A stretch of 64,000 bases of DNA, taken from Clostridium sp. CF012. Lineage in GTDB: Bacteria > Bacillota > Clostridia > Clostridiales > Clostridiaceae. The DNA lies in the NCBI RefSeq assembly GCF_018861755.1, contig NZ_JAHLEF010000001.1, forward strand, positions 62,001 through 126,000. The letters run 5' to 3'. The notes under the pieces were generated by a model. The model was not told the DNA's origin, ran no database searches, and saw only the letters and a list, made by a program, of their open reading frames with translations. Below are positions 44,883 through 52,841 of this stretch, in pieces. How positions within the stretch are numbered: position 1 is the first letter of the stretch; each line of letters starts with the position of its first letter. The position numbers and the translations under genes were made by a program.

Positions 44883-44915
44883 CTCCTAATATAATTTTTT
44901 TACTCATAGTAATCT

Positions 44916-45041
44916 TCACAATGTTAGTTTCCCATCTATTACACTTACTATTCTATCACAGTATGATGCAATATTTAAATCATGTATTAGAATAATAATT
45001 GTCTTCCTACTTTCGTGAATAAATGATAATATCAGGTACCT
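44916..45041 (-). pseudogene. Remnant of an ABC (FecE-like) ATPase gene, 3' end only
   Basis: Translation on the minus strand gives FIHESRKTIIILIHDLNIAS followed by YCDRIVSVIDGKLTL and a TGA at 44916-44918. This is the D/H-loop end (LHDLNxAxxYCDRI..L.DGK) of iron-siderophore/cobalamin-type ABC ATPases. Walker A, signature and Walker B regions are absent upstream. It is a fragment of about 42 codons. No ribosome-binding site or start codon is present. Confidence 0.75.
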
Positions 45042-45062
45042 AACCAAAAATCATTTATTCAC
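45015..45062. repeat. 13-bp inverted repeat at edge of the ABC remnant
   Basis: GTGAATAAATGAT (45015-45027) and ATCATTTATTCAC (45050-45062) are exact reverse complements. The left arm lies inside the ABC ATPase remnant and the right arm lies outside it. Confidence 0.65.
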
Positions 45063-45186
45063 CTGTTTCTTATTATTTACTTAATATTATACTTGTATAC
45101 TTTTTAATTGCTACAAATAGCAGTTTTAGCTGGAATATTATCATATATAACCTCAGTACAATCTGCTAACATGGATTAGCACTTAT

Positions 45187-45229
45187 GCAGATGTGGCGGG
45201 ATTGGTAGACGCACTAGAATCAGGGTTCT
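45187..45229 (+). pseudogene. 5' fragment of a tRNA-Leu gene
   Basis: The 43 bases GCAGATGTGGCGGGATTGGT.. through ..CAGGGTTCT read as the acceptor 5' strand, D-arm (GGTAGACGC) and anticodon arm of a tRNA-Leu. The anticodon would be CAG, flanked by TAGAA and TTCT. The variable arm, T-arm and 3' acceptor strand are missing. The sequence continues instead with an antisense Nudix gene fragment. It is not functional. Confidence 0.75.
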
Positions 45230-45407
45230 TATTGGCATCCCACTTTAGACAAGAAATAGCATCATTATAATTCACCCATTTATATTCTGTGTGCTCATGT
45301 GAAAGTTTCTAATATTTGTTTATAATTTCAACCCCGTAACAATTTTCATTTATCACATAAACATTTTCACCCCAATGGATACTATCTGTTATATTTTTTA
45401 AATAATA
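45228..45407 (-). pseudogene. Nudix hydrolase gene remnant with internal stop
   Basis: The minus strand reads YYLKNITDSIHWGENVYVIN, ENCYGVEIINKY, TAG (45309-45311), then KLSHEHTEYKWVNYNDAISC and LKWDANK. It ends at the tRNA-Leu fragment. This is the C-terminal part of a dATP-pyrophosphohydrolase-like Nudix protein (W.ENVYVI.E...LS.EHTEYKW..Y..A...LKWD.NK). The Nudix box itself and the final residues are missing, and the internal stop confirms decay. Confidence 0.75.
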
Positions 45408-45543
45408 CTATGATTTTTATTGCATAAACATCTGTAAAGTATTATATTTGAATAATGAAATTAATTAAGATGTTAGTTATAATAACTAGCCTTTTAGATA
45501 ATGTATATACATTAAGCTAATTACAATTTTTTTTTAGAAAGAG

Positions 45544-46425
45544 GTGTTCCTTATCAATAGATTAGAAAACAGCAGTTTGATTATAGAAGTCAATGAGCAT
45601 GGAGCTGAATTAAACAAATTATTTTCGAAAAAGCATAATATAGATTTCCTATGGTGCGGCGATTCAAAATTTTGGGGAAGAAAATCTCCTATTTTATTCC
45701 CTATAGTAGGTAGACTTAAAGATAATGAGGCAATAATAGATGATAAAATTTATAATATGAATCAGCACGGTTTTGCAAGAGATTGTACTTTCGAATTAAT
45801 AAACGAAAGCAAAAACAGCATAACATATTCATTTATTGCTAATGAAGAGACCCAAAAAAAATTTCCGTATAATTTTGAATTGTTAATTTCTTATAAATTA
45901 AATAGGAATAGTATTGAAGTGTTTTGGACTGTGAAGAATAATGATTCCAAAACTATGTATTTTTCAATAGGCGCTCATCCTGCATTTAATGTACCTTTTA
46001 ATATTGGAGAAAAATTAGAAGATTATTATTTAGCTTTTAAAACCGATAAAAATGTGGAAGAATATATACTCCAAGGCCCTTATGTAAAAGAGAAAAATAA
46101 AGTTAACCCACCTGAAAATATTTTTATAGAACCGGAACTATTCACTAATGATGCTTTAATTTATAGTGGAATTGATGAAGTAACAATAAAATCCAAGAAT
46201 AATGATGTAGCTCTTAAAGTTTCTTTTAAAAATTTTCCTTTTGTTGGCATATGGTCCCCCTTTTATAAAGAAACTAGTACAATGGCTCCATTTGTATGTA
46301 TTGAACCTTGGCATGGAATAACAGATTTAAAAAATACTACAAAGGCTTTTAAAAATAAACTTGGTGTCAACAAAATAGAAGTTGGCGAAGAATTTAATGC
46401 TAATTATGATATAACAATAACATAA
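45544..46425 (+). CDS. Aldose 1-epimerase family protein
   Basis: The product is about 290 residues. The galactose mutarotase-like fold is marked by LIIEVNEHGAELNKLFSKK, FWGRKSPILFPIVGRLKDNE, YNMNQHGFARDC, FSIGAHPAFNVPF and CIEPWHGITDL. The histidines (QHGF, GAHPAF) and the late glutamate-bearing EPW correspond to catalytic positions in the family. No ATG fits: the only standard candidate is a GTG at 45544, which lies inside the AGAGGTG ribosome-binding site. An ATC at 45553 would be better spaced. The start coordinate is therefore tentative. A strong terminator follows. Confidence 0.85.
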   Translation: MFLINRLENSSLIIEVNEHGAELNKLFSKKHNIDFLWCGDSKFWGRKSPILFPIVGRLKDNEAIIDDKIYNMNQHGFARDCTFELINESKNSITYSFIANEETQKKFPYNFELLISYKLNRNSIEVFWTVKNNDSKTMYFSIGAHPAFNVPFNIGEKLEDYYLAFKTDKNVEEYILQGPYVKEKNKVNPPENIFIEPELFTNDALIYSGIDEVTIKSKNNDVALKVSFKNFPFVGIWSPFYKETSTMAPFVCIEPWHGITDLKNTTKAFKNKLGVNKIEVGEEFNANYDITIT

Positions 46426-46476
46426 TTATAATCAAGTAGTGAGCAATTTCTGTTTGCGATCAGCATCAGCACCTAA

Positions 46477-46520
46477 AAAATAGAACTAGCAGATAATTAA
46501 TTATCTGCTAGTTCTATTTT
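46477..46520. terminator. Bidirectional terminator
   Basis: A perfect 44-base palindrome (AAAATAGAACTAGCAGATAATT and its complement) lies between the convergent epimerase-like and yaaA genes. Confidence 0.93.
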
Positions 46521-46531
46521 ACTAACTCCTT

Positions 46532-47296
46532 TTATCTGGTAAATACCAACTCTGTATCAGAAGATAGATAATCATTATAACTATATCCCTCTTTATTAAA
46601 TTCTTTCAGTTCACTTGGCAAAATAATATTATTCTCAATTATAAACCGACTCATAAGTCCTCTTGCCCGCTTTGTGTAAATAGTAATGCCTTTGTGAGCC
46701 CCATTTTTATAATCCTTAAAGACTGGTGTTATAACCTGTACATTGATTTTACTCAAATCAATTACACAGGAATATTCCTTTGATGCTAAATCTATTAGTA
46801 TGTTATCGTTTTGCCTTTCTAATTCTTTTTTTAGATAAGTAGTAAGCTTATGTTTCCAAAAACTATATAAATTATTACCTCGTCTATTTTTTAACTTAGT
46901 TCCCATTTCTAACCTATAAGGTTGGATTAGGTCCAATGGCCTCAATGCACCATATAAACCTGAAAATATTCTTATATGGTCATTAGCAAAAGATAACTGC
47001 AGCTGGCTTAAATTATCTGCACTTATTCCTTGATATACTGCACCATCAAATGCTAATAAAGCTTGTTTAGCATTTGATAAGTCATGTTCTGGTTGCCACA
47101 TAATATGCCTCATGAAATTCTGCTGCGCAAGTTTATTGTTTACTTTCATTAGTGTTTCCATTTCTGGTGGAGAATATTTTACAAGTTCCTTAATTAAAGA
47201 ATTGGCTTCCTTGACGAATAAAGGTTCTGTATATAAGTTTGTATTAAGTGCCTTTTCCATTTTCAAAGTTTTCGCTGACGATAATAGGGTAATCAT
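46532..47296 (-). CDS. yaaA: Peroxide stress protein YaaA
   Basis: The product is 254 residues, the normal length. Motifs: the N-terminal MITLLSSAKTL, ALLAFDGAVYQGISADNLS, IFSGLYGALRPLDLIQPYRLEMGTKL, and the end YTKRARGLMSRFIIENNI ... GYSYNDYLSSDTELVFTR. In E. coli YaaA limits free iron during hydrogen peroxide stress and binds DNA. The start is the first ATG. It is a single gene, consistent with the several oxidative-stress genes elsewhere in the window. Confidence 0.93.
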   Translation of the reverse strand: MITLLSSAKTLKMEKALNTNLYTEPLFVKEANSLIKELVKYSPPEMETLMKVNNKLAQQNFMRHIMWQPEHDLSNAKQALLAFDGAVYQGISADNLSQLQLSFANDHIRIFSGLYGALRPLDLIQPYRLEMGTKLKNRRGNNLYSFWKHKLTTYLKKELERQNDNILIDLASKEYSCVIDLSKINVQVITPVFKDYKNGAHKGITIYTKRARGLMSRFIIENNIILPSELKEFNKEGYSYNDYLSSDTELVFTR

Positions 47297-47488
47297 TCAA
47301 ATTCACCTCATTATGATTATACCTATTAAACGGACAATTAAAAAATAGTTGCCTAGTTTATTTAATTGGGGTTAAACTAAATGCTGTAGATATGTATTTA
47401 GAACATAAATAGGGATTAGTGAATATATTAACTTATCAAGCTTTAAAGTGCATAGTATATAATATCTTGTTACTTACGGGGGGCGGTC

Positions 47489-48373
47489 ATTATAAAAAAA
47501 ATTTTAATTATATTAATTCCTGCTCTAATCATATTAAGTTTAATATTATATAGTTCAAAAGCAGAAATAAAAAATCTTAAAACTACACTTAGTTATGAGG
47601 TTAATAAAAATAAACAATTAGAGGTTACCACCAAGGCTCTTAAAATATCAATAATTAATTCAGAATCAAAGGTAAATGACTTGAATAAAACTATTGATAT
47701 ATTACTAAGCGACCCTAAGCATATAGCTAATAACCTAATAAAGGTAGGCGAAAAGGAAGTGTTTCTTACATTCGATGATGGTCCTTCCGAGAACACTTCC
47801 AGAGTGTTGAAAATTTTAAAGGATAATGATGTTAATGCAACATTTTTCGTAAATGGACACCCTGGATATGATGACGTATACAAACAAATTATAAATCAAG
47901 GAAATGTTATAGGTAATCATACTTATTCACATGATTACAAAACGGAATACTCATCTATCAATGGCTATAATGAAGACGTAGATAAATTGAATTCTTTTTT
48001 AGAAGGTATTGGGATCCCTAAGCCTACGTTTATGAGGTTCCCTGGCGGGTCAAACAATACAATAAGTAATAACTATGGTGGCAAAGATATAATGAACAAA
48101 TTAACCAAAGAACAAATAAAAAAAGGCTACCAATATATTGACTGGAATGTTTATTCGGGAGATTCAGATAAAATGACAGCAAGTAAAGATGTTATTATAG
48201 AAAATGTTATGAGAGGGGCTAAGGGTATGACGTCTATTGTGATTTTATTTCACGATTCAAAACCAAAGACAACTACCGTCGAGGCTTTGCCTATAATAAT
48301 TAAAAACTTAAAAGAACAAGGATATGTATTTAAGGCCTTATCAATAAACAGTCCTGTTATTCACTTTAAATAG
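47489..48373 (+). CDS. Membrane-anchored polysaccharide deacetylase, ATT start
   Basis: The product is about 294 residues. An N-terminal membrane anchor (IIKKILIILIPALIILSLILY) leads into a coiled-coil-like stalk to about residue 70. The NodB domain follows with FLTFDDGPSENTS, NATFFVNGH, the metal-binding GNHTYSHDY, FMRFPGGSNN, DWNVYSGD and VILFHDSK. It probably removes N-acetyl groups from peptidoglycan or another surface glycan. No ATG, GTG or TTG begins the anchor. GGGGGGCGG is followed 2 bases later by ATT, the rare start known from infC. A TTG at 47681 would make a shorter, unanchored protein without a ribosome-binding site. Confidence 0.85.
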   Translation: MIKKILIILIPALIILSLILYSSKAEIKNLKTTLSYEVNKNKQLEVTTKALKISIINSESKVNDLNKTIDILLSDPKHIANNLIKVGEKEVFLTFDDGPSENTSRVLKILKDNDVNATFFVNGHPGYDDVYKQIINQGNVIGNHTYSHDYKTEYSSINGYNEDVDKLNSFLEGIGIPKPTFMRFPGGSNNTISNNYGGKDIMNKLTKEQIKKGYQYIDWNVYSGDSDKMTASKDVIIENVMRGAKGMTSIVILFHDSKPKTTTVEALPIIIKNLKEQGYVFKALSINSPVIHFK

Positions 48374-48384
48374 AACATATATGC

Positions 48385-48413
48385 AAAAAAAGACATCCCT
48401 GGGTGTCTTTTTT
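48385..48413 (+). terminator. Terminator of deacetylase gene
   Basis: An A-run, AGACATCCCTGGGTGTCT and a T-run lie directly after the stop. Confidence 0.88.
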
Positions 48414-48470
48414 ATTTTTATAAGAGAATTGGCTAATTATATTAATTTAAACTTGGTTTTGTGTATTAAT

Positions 48471-48719
48471 TTATTTCTTATGTCTATTACAAAATTCTAA
48501 TAAAGCAATGCTTATTAGGTCTTGTTTCTTATAGCTTGGATAACTCTTACATACTTCATCAAATAACTTATATACTGGCCCGTACATCTTTATAGACTTA
48601 TTAATGATATCCATTTTGACTTCTGCTTGTTTGCATTCATTTTGTGATTTTAGAAATTCTATAGCATTAGCACCTATCAGTGAACTTAAAGATACTCCTA
48701 GTGTAGATTTACTTGACAA
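48471..48719 (-). CDS. Small protein of unknown function
   Basis: The product is 82 residues (SSKSTLGVSLSSLIGANAIE ... VYKLFDEVCKSYPSYKKQDLISIALLEFCNRHKK). It is mostly helical by appearance, with two cysteines and a basic C-terminus. There is no signal peptide or membrane segment. The TTG start at 48719 is supported by GGGAGG 8 bases upstream. I do not recognise a family; the C-terminal pattern (QDLISIALLEF) is vaguely like small DNA-binding or sporulation proteins. Confidence 0.6.
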   Translation of the reverse strand: MSSKSTLGVSLSSLIGANAIEFLKSQNECKQAEVKMDIINKSIKMYGPVYKLFDEVCKSYPSYKKQDLISIALLEFCNRHKK

Positions 48720-49048
48720 TTTATTTACCTCCCATCATTTCCGAAATTCTACTTTTGTATTAATATTCTATATTAGTATTAATATACCTTTATTTTGCCA
48801 AAATTAAAAAGAAGTGGAATTAGGCTTTTCAAAGATGGGAAACCCCACCAATGATTGAATCTAAAAAGCACAAAGGAATTTACATCAGGTCTTGTACAAT
48901 TGTGCTATGAAAAGTTAGTCTTATAACGACGTTAGAAAATAAACCACCCATAAAGCAACTACAGGTTGCTTTTAGAAACACTGAGTTGGTTTGTATTTTC
49001 ACTACAGAATGCTACAATTAAAGCATAAACTCGAAAGGAGAGAACAAA
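48720..49048. other. Gene-free stretch before the XRE regulator
   Basis: No gene is seen. A short hairpin, AAAGCAAC-TACA-GGTTGCTTTT, lies near 48951-48973. A possible -10 CTACAAT lies near 49012, ahead of the XRE-family gene. Confidence 0.4.
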
Positions 49049-49486
49049 ATGAAAACAGGCGAAAAAATAGCTAAGGCAAGAAAAGATATCAATTTGACAC
49101 AAGACCAATTAGCTGAATTATTGGAGGTTACAAGACAGACTATTTCCAAATGGGAATCCGACTTAACTTTTCCAGAAACCTCAAAAATTTCAAAATTAGC
49201 TGACGCGTTGAAAGTAAGTTGTGATTATCTATTGAGGGATGATCAGTCAGTTACAGCTGAAGTATCTATGAAGAGTTCAAATGGTTATGTTGTTGACTGG
49301 ACTAAACTTTATCCGATTCTTAGCGAATACCAAATCACCGTAGATTGTAAGCAATATCATAGAATATTCACTGAGATGATAAAAGAGATGATGACAACAT
49401 ATAATTACTCTTTAGATGATACAATTTTGGTTCTCAAGGATTTTCTATACAAAGCATATCTAGATATGCAGAAGGAAGAAAAATAA
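49049..49486 (+). CDS. XRE family transcriptional regulator
   Basis: The product is 145 residues. The N-terminal helix-turn-helix is typical: IAKARKDINLTQDQLAELLEVTRQTISKWESD...PETSKISKLADALKVSCDYLL. Residues 75-145 form a helical region (YPILSEYQITVDCKQYHRIF ... DTILVLKDFLYKAYLDM) that may dimerise or sense a signal. Its targets are unknown, and no partner gene is adjacent in the same operon. GGAGAG precedes the ATG, and a hairpin follows. Confidence 0.9.
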   Translation: MKTGEKIAKARKDINLTQDQLAELLEVTRQTISKWESDLTFPETSKISKLADALKVSCDYLLRDDQSVTAEVSMKSSNGYVVDWTKLYPILSEYQITVDCKQYHRIFTEMIKEMMTTYNYSLDDTILVLKDFLYKAYLDMQKEEK

Positions 49487-49515
49487 AGCAATAAAAAAAC
49501 AAAATTTAAAGTCAT

Positions 49516-49550
49516 AAATGCCGTATATTCATAACAATTTTACGGCATTT
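49516..49550 (+). terminator. Terminator of XRE gene
   Basis: AAATGCCGTA (49516-49525) and TACGGCATTT (49541-49550) are perfect 10-bp arms followed by T's. Confidence 0.85.
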
Positions 49551-49576
49551 TTACGTCGCACTTCAATAATTTAAAA

Positions 49577-49609
49577 TCAAAAAAATCTTCTTATCCTAGG
49601 ATAAGAAGA
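49577..49609 (-). terminator. Terminator of pentapeptide-repeat gene
   Basis: A perfect palindrome (TCTTCTTATCCT and its complement, 49586-49609) is followed by T's on the minus strand. It shares the CTTCTTATC arm with the terminator at 18712-18733. Confidence 0.85.
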
Positions 49610-49631
49610 AGGATGAATGTCATATTAAATT

Positions 49632-50285
49632 TTATATAACAATGAGACCTAGTATAGTAGAAAGAGAAACGGCTTGCATGGTGGTAACCTTTGCGCCCTT
49701 CACATCAGCAATATTTACACCTATACCTTCAATATCACAACTACTAAAATCTATTCCTTTAAGACTTGTGAAATTCATTTGAGACTGCGTTAGATTAGAT
49801 TCTTTAAATTCAACCTTTAAAAATTTTGAATTTTGAAAATCTGAAGAACGTAAATGACATTGAAAAAATGCAACTTGCTTACAATTAGAATAATTAAAAA
49901 AAGCAAATTCACCATTACAATTTTCAAAAATTACATCTCTCAAAGTGGCTTCACTTAAATTCATGCCAATAATTTTACAATTATCAAATTCTACTCTACT
50001 TAATGAAGCCTCATTAAAATCTACATTTGATAAATCACAATTTTCAAATCTCACATCTAGCATTTCTATACGTCTGAAAGCTATTTTATTAAAAATGACT
50101 TTTTTAAATATTACTTGTTTAAAAGCCACTCTGTCTGCTTTATAGTTTTCTAAAGAACAATCACTAACTGTTCCAAAAGAAAATACACTTTCATCTTCAA
50201 TATTTTCTTTAGATAACTCTAAAATATCTAAATCGCAATCAAATTTAGGTCTTAAAATTTTTGTTTTTGTTTTCTTCTGTTCCAT
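49632..50285 (-). CDS. Pentapeptide repeat protein
   Basis: The product is 217 residues. From about residue 50 to 190 it shows continuous A(D/N)LxX-type pentapeptides (VRFENCDLSNVDFNEASLSR, VEFDNCKIIGMNLSEATLRD, SDFQNSKFLKVEFKESNL), which fold as a right-handed quadrilateral helix. It ends with a hydrophobic stretch, VSLSTILGLIVI. The N-terminus is basic, then acidic. Some pentapeptide proteins mimic DNA and protect gyrase, but most have no known role and nothing here identifies one. Confidence 0.85.
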   Translation of the reverse strand: MEQKKTKTKILRPKFDCDLDILELSKENIEDESVFSFGTVSDCSLENYKADRVAFKQVIFKKVIFNKIAFRRIEMLDVRFENCDLSNVDFNEASLSRVEFDNCKIIGMNLSEATLRDVIFENCNGEFAFFNYSNCKQVAFFQCHLRSSDFQNSKFLKVEFKESNLTQSQMNFTSLKGIDFSSCDIEGIGVNIADVKGAKVTTMQAVSLSTILGLIVI

Positions 50286-50495
50286 ATGTACTTACCCCCA
50301 TTTTATTCTTTAAACAAATAAGCTTAAGTAAAGGTATTCTCCAGACTAGGCTTTATTTGTTTTTTAATTTGAAATATAATTATACCATGTTTTCATCAAA
50401 TTTATTTTTTCAAAAAAATAAAATGTATCAGTAAAAATAAACGCCCAGTGATGTAAGGTAGAAAAAAGAATACTAAAAACGAAGGGTCAAATTAT

Positions 50496-50529
50496 AAAAA
50501 CCCTGTTAACAAAAGTTAACAGGGTTTTT
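50496..50529 (-). terminator. Terminator of yidC-like gene
   Basis: AAAAACCCTGTTAAC, AAAA and GTTAACAGGGTTTTT form a perfect 15-bp stem. Confidence 0.93.
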
Positions 50530-50542
50530 ATTCTAATATTAA

Positions 50543-51187
50543 TTAATTTTCAGTTTTTAAATTTCTCATATACATTCTAAAAACAAGCTCTTCTAAAAAG
50601 TTAAACAGACTTGTGGTTATTAAATATATACCCACTGCAATTGGAGCTGCTTTAGCAACAAATAGACCGAATACCGCCATTATTATTATATTATTCTTAC
50701 TAATTGTAGCCTGACCTTCAATTTTTAATAAAGTCACATATGACAGCAAGCTTGGAGATAAAGATACAAGCACATATATCAATGGAACGATAAAATAACT
50801 GTCAGAGATATTAATACTAGAAACCCAAGGTATAAGATATGTTCCCACATTCACAGGAATTTTATTAAATACACTCCACATAGTCATTAATATAGGCAGT
50901 TGAAGTAGCGTTACTAAACACCCCAACATACTTTTTGCACTTTCAGCAGATTGCTTTTTAGTTTCTGCTTCAAGTCTTTCTTTATTATCCTTATACTTTT
51001 CCTTAAGTTCTTGCATTTTTATAGCAAATTTTTGCTGCTGTTGCATAGACTTTTTTTGTTTAAAAGACATTGGTGAGAGTACTAACCTCACTGCTAGGGT
51101 AAGTAAAACTATTGCTAGTCCCCAATCCCCTGTAAAACTAAAAATTGAATTTAATAAACTACTTAAAAAATTAAAAATGATGTTCAT
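50543..51187 (-). CDS. YidC/Oxa1 family membrane insertase, short paralogue
   Basis: The product is 214 residues with five hydrophobic segments. The Oxa1 core is clear: GDWGLAIVLLTLAVRLVLSPMSFKQKKSMQQQQKF with the conserved positively charged arginine, then KEKYKDNKERLEAETKK, SMLGCLVTLLQLPILMTMW and the final pair. No lipoprotein signal is present, unlike the usual SpoIIIJ/YidC1, and the length is short. It is probably an accessory insertase for a subset of membrane proteins. AAGGAGG precedes the ATG, and a small membrane-protein gene lies 26 bases upstream in the same operon. It is not in the usual rpmH-rnpA-yidC-jag context. Confidence 0.9.
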   Translation of the reverse strand: MNIIFNFLSSLLNSIFSFTGDWGLAIVLLTLAVRLVLSPMSFKQKKSMQQQQKFAIKMQELKEKYKDNKERLEAETKKQSAESAKSMLGCLVTLLQLPILMTMWSVFNKIPVNVGTYLIPWVSSINISDSYFIVPLIYVLVSLSPSLLSYVTLLKIEGQATISKNNIIIMAVFGLFVAKAAPIAVGIYLITTSLFNFLEELVFRMYMRNLKTEN

Positions 51188-51213
51188 TTTTATCCTCCTT
51201 CGAATAATTTTGG

Positions 51214-51459
51214 CTAAAACATCATTTCAATTTTAAAACGTTCTAAATATATCCATAAACCATATTTTTCATAAATTATATAATCTTCAGGAAGTAATTT
51301 TTTTATAAATCCAAGCCACTGAATTAGAATGTTTCTTGTAACATTTTCTTCAGCTTTATGCCTTAGATTTTTATAGGAGTATACAGTATAAGAAAATATG
51401 CTTGCAATACACAGCACTATAAACATTAACTGAATTAAATTTATTAAGTCATAATTCAA
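51214..51459 (-). CDS. Small single-pass membrane protein upstream of yidC-like gene
   Basis: The product is 81 residues. One membrane segment (LINLIQLMFIVLCIASIFSYTVYSY) near the N-terminus is followed by a basic then aromatic cytoplasmic part (KNLRHKAEENVTRN ... EDYIIYEKYGLWIYLERFKIEMMF). The TTG start at 51459 is supported by AAGGAGGAG 8 bases upstream; a TTG further upstream has no such site. It is 26 bases from the yidC-like gene and surely co-transcribed, so it may be a client or partner of that insertase. Confidence 0.7.
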   Translation of the reverse strand: MNYDLINLIQLMFIVLCIASIFSYTVYSYKNLRHKAEENVTRNILIQWLGFIKKLLPEDYIIYEKYGLWIYLERFKIEMMF

Positions 51460-51755
51460 CTTACACTCCTCCTTACCTACTATTTTCAATTATTATAGCA
51501 TTATTAGTTTAATTTAACAATAGCCTCTTTTCATAGGTTTCTTGCATTATTTTAGGCTATGTTAGATAATATTTAATATACTAAGCTTGATAGAATATTA
51601 GGGTCAAAAAATTATCTTTAAAATGATATAATGCTTAATAATTTTACATAATAAGTATAAACAATTGGTATTATATTTGTATTTGAAGTATAATAATAGT
51701 GAAAAATTGTAATTTCATCTGAAGTAAACATAATAATTTTTTGTGAGGTGATGTA

Positions 51756-52304
51756 GTGAAGTTAATAGCAAATTATGTATCAATTGCGAGAATATTTCTT
51801 TCCCTTACATTGGCTTTTACAAAACCATTAAGTATAGCGTTTTCTGTAATCTATCTCATTTGTGGAATTAGCGATGTCTTTGATGGATATATAGCAAGAA
51901 AAACCGAAACCACAAGCAAATTGGGCGAGAAACTTGACTCCGTTGCAGATTTGATAATGCTAGTGGTACTGATGATTGTACTATATCCCATCATTAATCT
52001 AAAAGTTCAAATAATTGTTTGGATTGTTATCATCGCAATAACCAGATTAGTGTCAATGATGGTGGTATTTGTAAAGTATAAAACTTTTGGGATACTTCAT
52101 ACTTATGCTAATAAAATTACAGGCCTTGTGCTCTTTGCATTACCACTATCATTCGATTTTATAGACCCAGATGTGTTTATGTATATAATTTGTGTGGTTG
52201 CAAGTATTTCTGCTATTGAAGAATTATTCATTCATCTATCTTCAACTGAATTGCGAATAAACAAGAAAAGCATATTCTCAAAACAAACATTATCTATATT
52301 ATAA
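51756..52304 (+). CDS. CDP-alcohol phosphatidyltransferase family protein
   Basis: The product is 182 residues with about five hydrophobic segments. The CDP-alcohol transferase motif DGxxARx8GxxxDxxxD is complete (DGYIARKTETTSKLG, then EKLDSVAD). The enzyme joins a CDP-linked lipid or alcohol to a second alcohol, for example in making phosphatidylglycerol phosphate or a relative; the acceptor is not known. The GTG start at 51756 follows GTGAGGTG. It is monocistronic. Confidence 0.88.
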   Translation: MKLIANYVSIARIFLSLTLAFTKPLSIAFSVIYLICGISDVFDGYIARKTETTSKLGEKLDSVADLIMLVVLMIVLYPIINLKVQIIVWIVIIAITRLVSMMVVFVKYKTFGILHTYANKITGLVLFALPLSFDFIDPDVFMYIICVVASISAIEELFIHLSSTELRINKKSIFSKQTLSIL

Positions 52305-52390
52305 AGTTAAGAAAAATGCGTTACATTTAGATTAGTTGCGCTAGTATCAAAACTATGAGACATGACTGATATTAATCAGGCCATAAATAT

Positions 52391-52424
52391 AAAAACACAC
52401 CTTACGATACAAGGTATGTTTTAT
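52391..52424 (-). terminator. Terminator of the miaB-hfq operon
   Basis: AAAACACACCTT and AAGGTATGTTTT pair with one mismatch beyond the hfq stop, with T's on the minus strand. Confidence 0.75.
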
Positions 52425-52500
52425 ACATTTAATCTTCTTTACCATTAAAAATCCACTAAAGCGTCCTAAAAGATTCAAAAGTAGATTTATACTATTTGAC

Positions 52501-52752
52501 TTAAAGAGGTGATGAATTTCCATCTGAAATTTCATTAAATAATATTGGCTTTAATGGAGTTATCGTAGAAATAGCATGTTTATATATCATCATTTGTTTT
52601 CCATCGCAATTTAATATTACTGTGAAACTATCAAATCCAGTTACATTTCCCTTTAGCTGAAAACCATTCATCAAATATAAAGTAACAGGTATTTTGTTTT
52701 TTCTTGACCCATTCAAAACTATATCTTGTAAATTATTAGTAGATTTATTCAT
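52501..52752 (-). CDS. hfq: RNA chaperone Hfq
   Basis: The product is 83 residues. The Sm1 region reads [27 protein letters not shown] and the Sm2 region [11 protein letters not shown], with the KHAIST signature. It forms a hexameric RNA-binding ring that helps small RNAs and mRNAs. GGAGG precedes the ATG. It is the last gene of the miaB-mutS-mutL-miaA-hfq operon, 89 bases after miaA. The C-terminal tail is short. Confidence 0.95.
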   Translation of the reverse strand: MNKSTNNLQDIVLNGSRKNKIPVTLYLMNGFQLKGNVTGFDSFTVILNCDGKQMMIYKHAISTITPLKPILFNEISDGNSSPL

Positions 52753-52841
52753 AGGTTCACCTCCACAATTAGTATTTTAAGAATATTCTATAAATAAACT
52801 AAAAATCCTTTTAATTATATAAAAATATAGTAATTTATAGT

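Noticed and set aside
45187-45229. Intact tRNA-Leu gene
   Set aside because: The variable arm, T-arm and 3' acceptor strand are absent; the sequence changes to antisense Nudix coding right after the anticodon arm.
52353-52500. 60-codon minus-strand frame overlapping the end of hfq
   Set aside because: It spans the operon terminator, has no ribosome-binding site and overlaps hfq in another frame.
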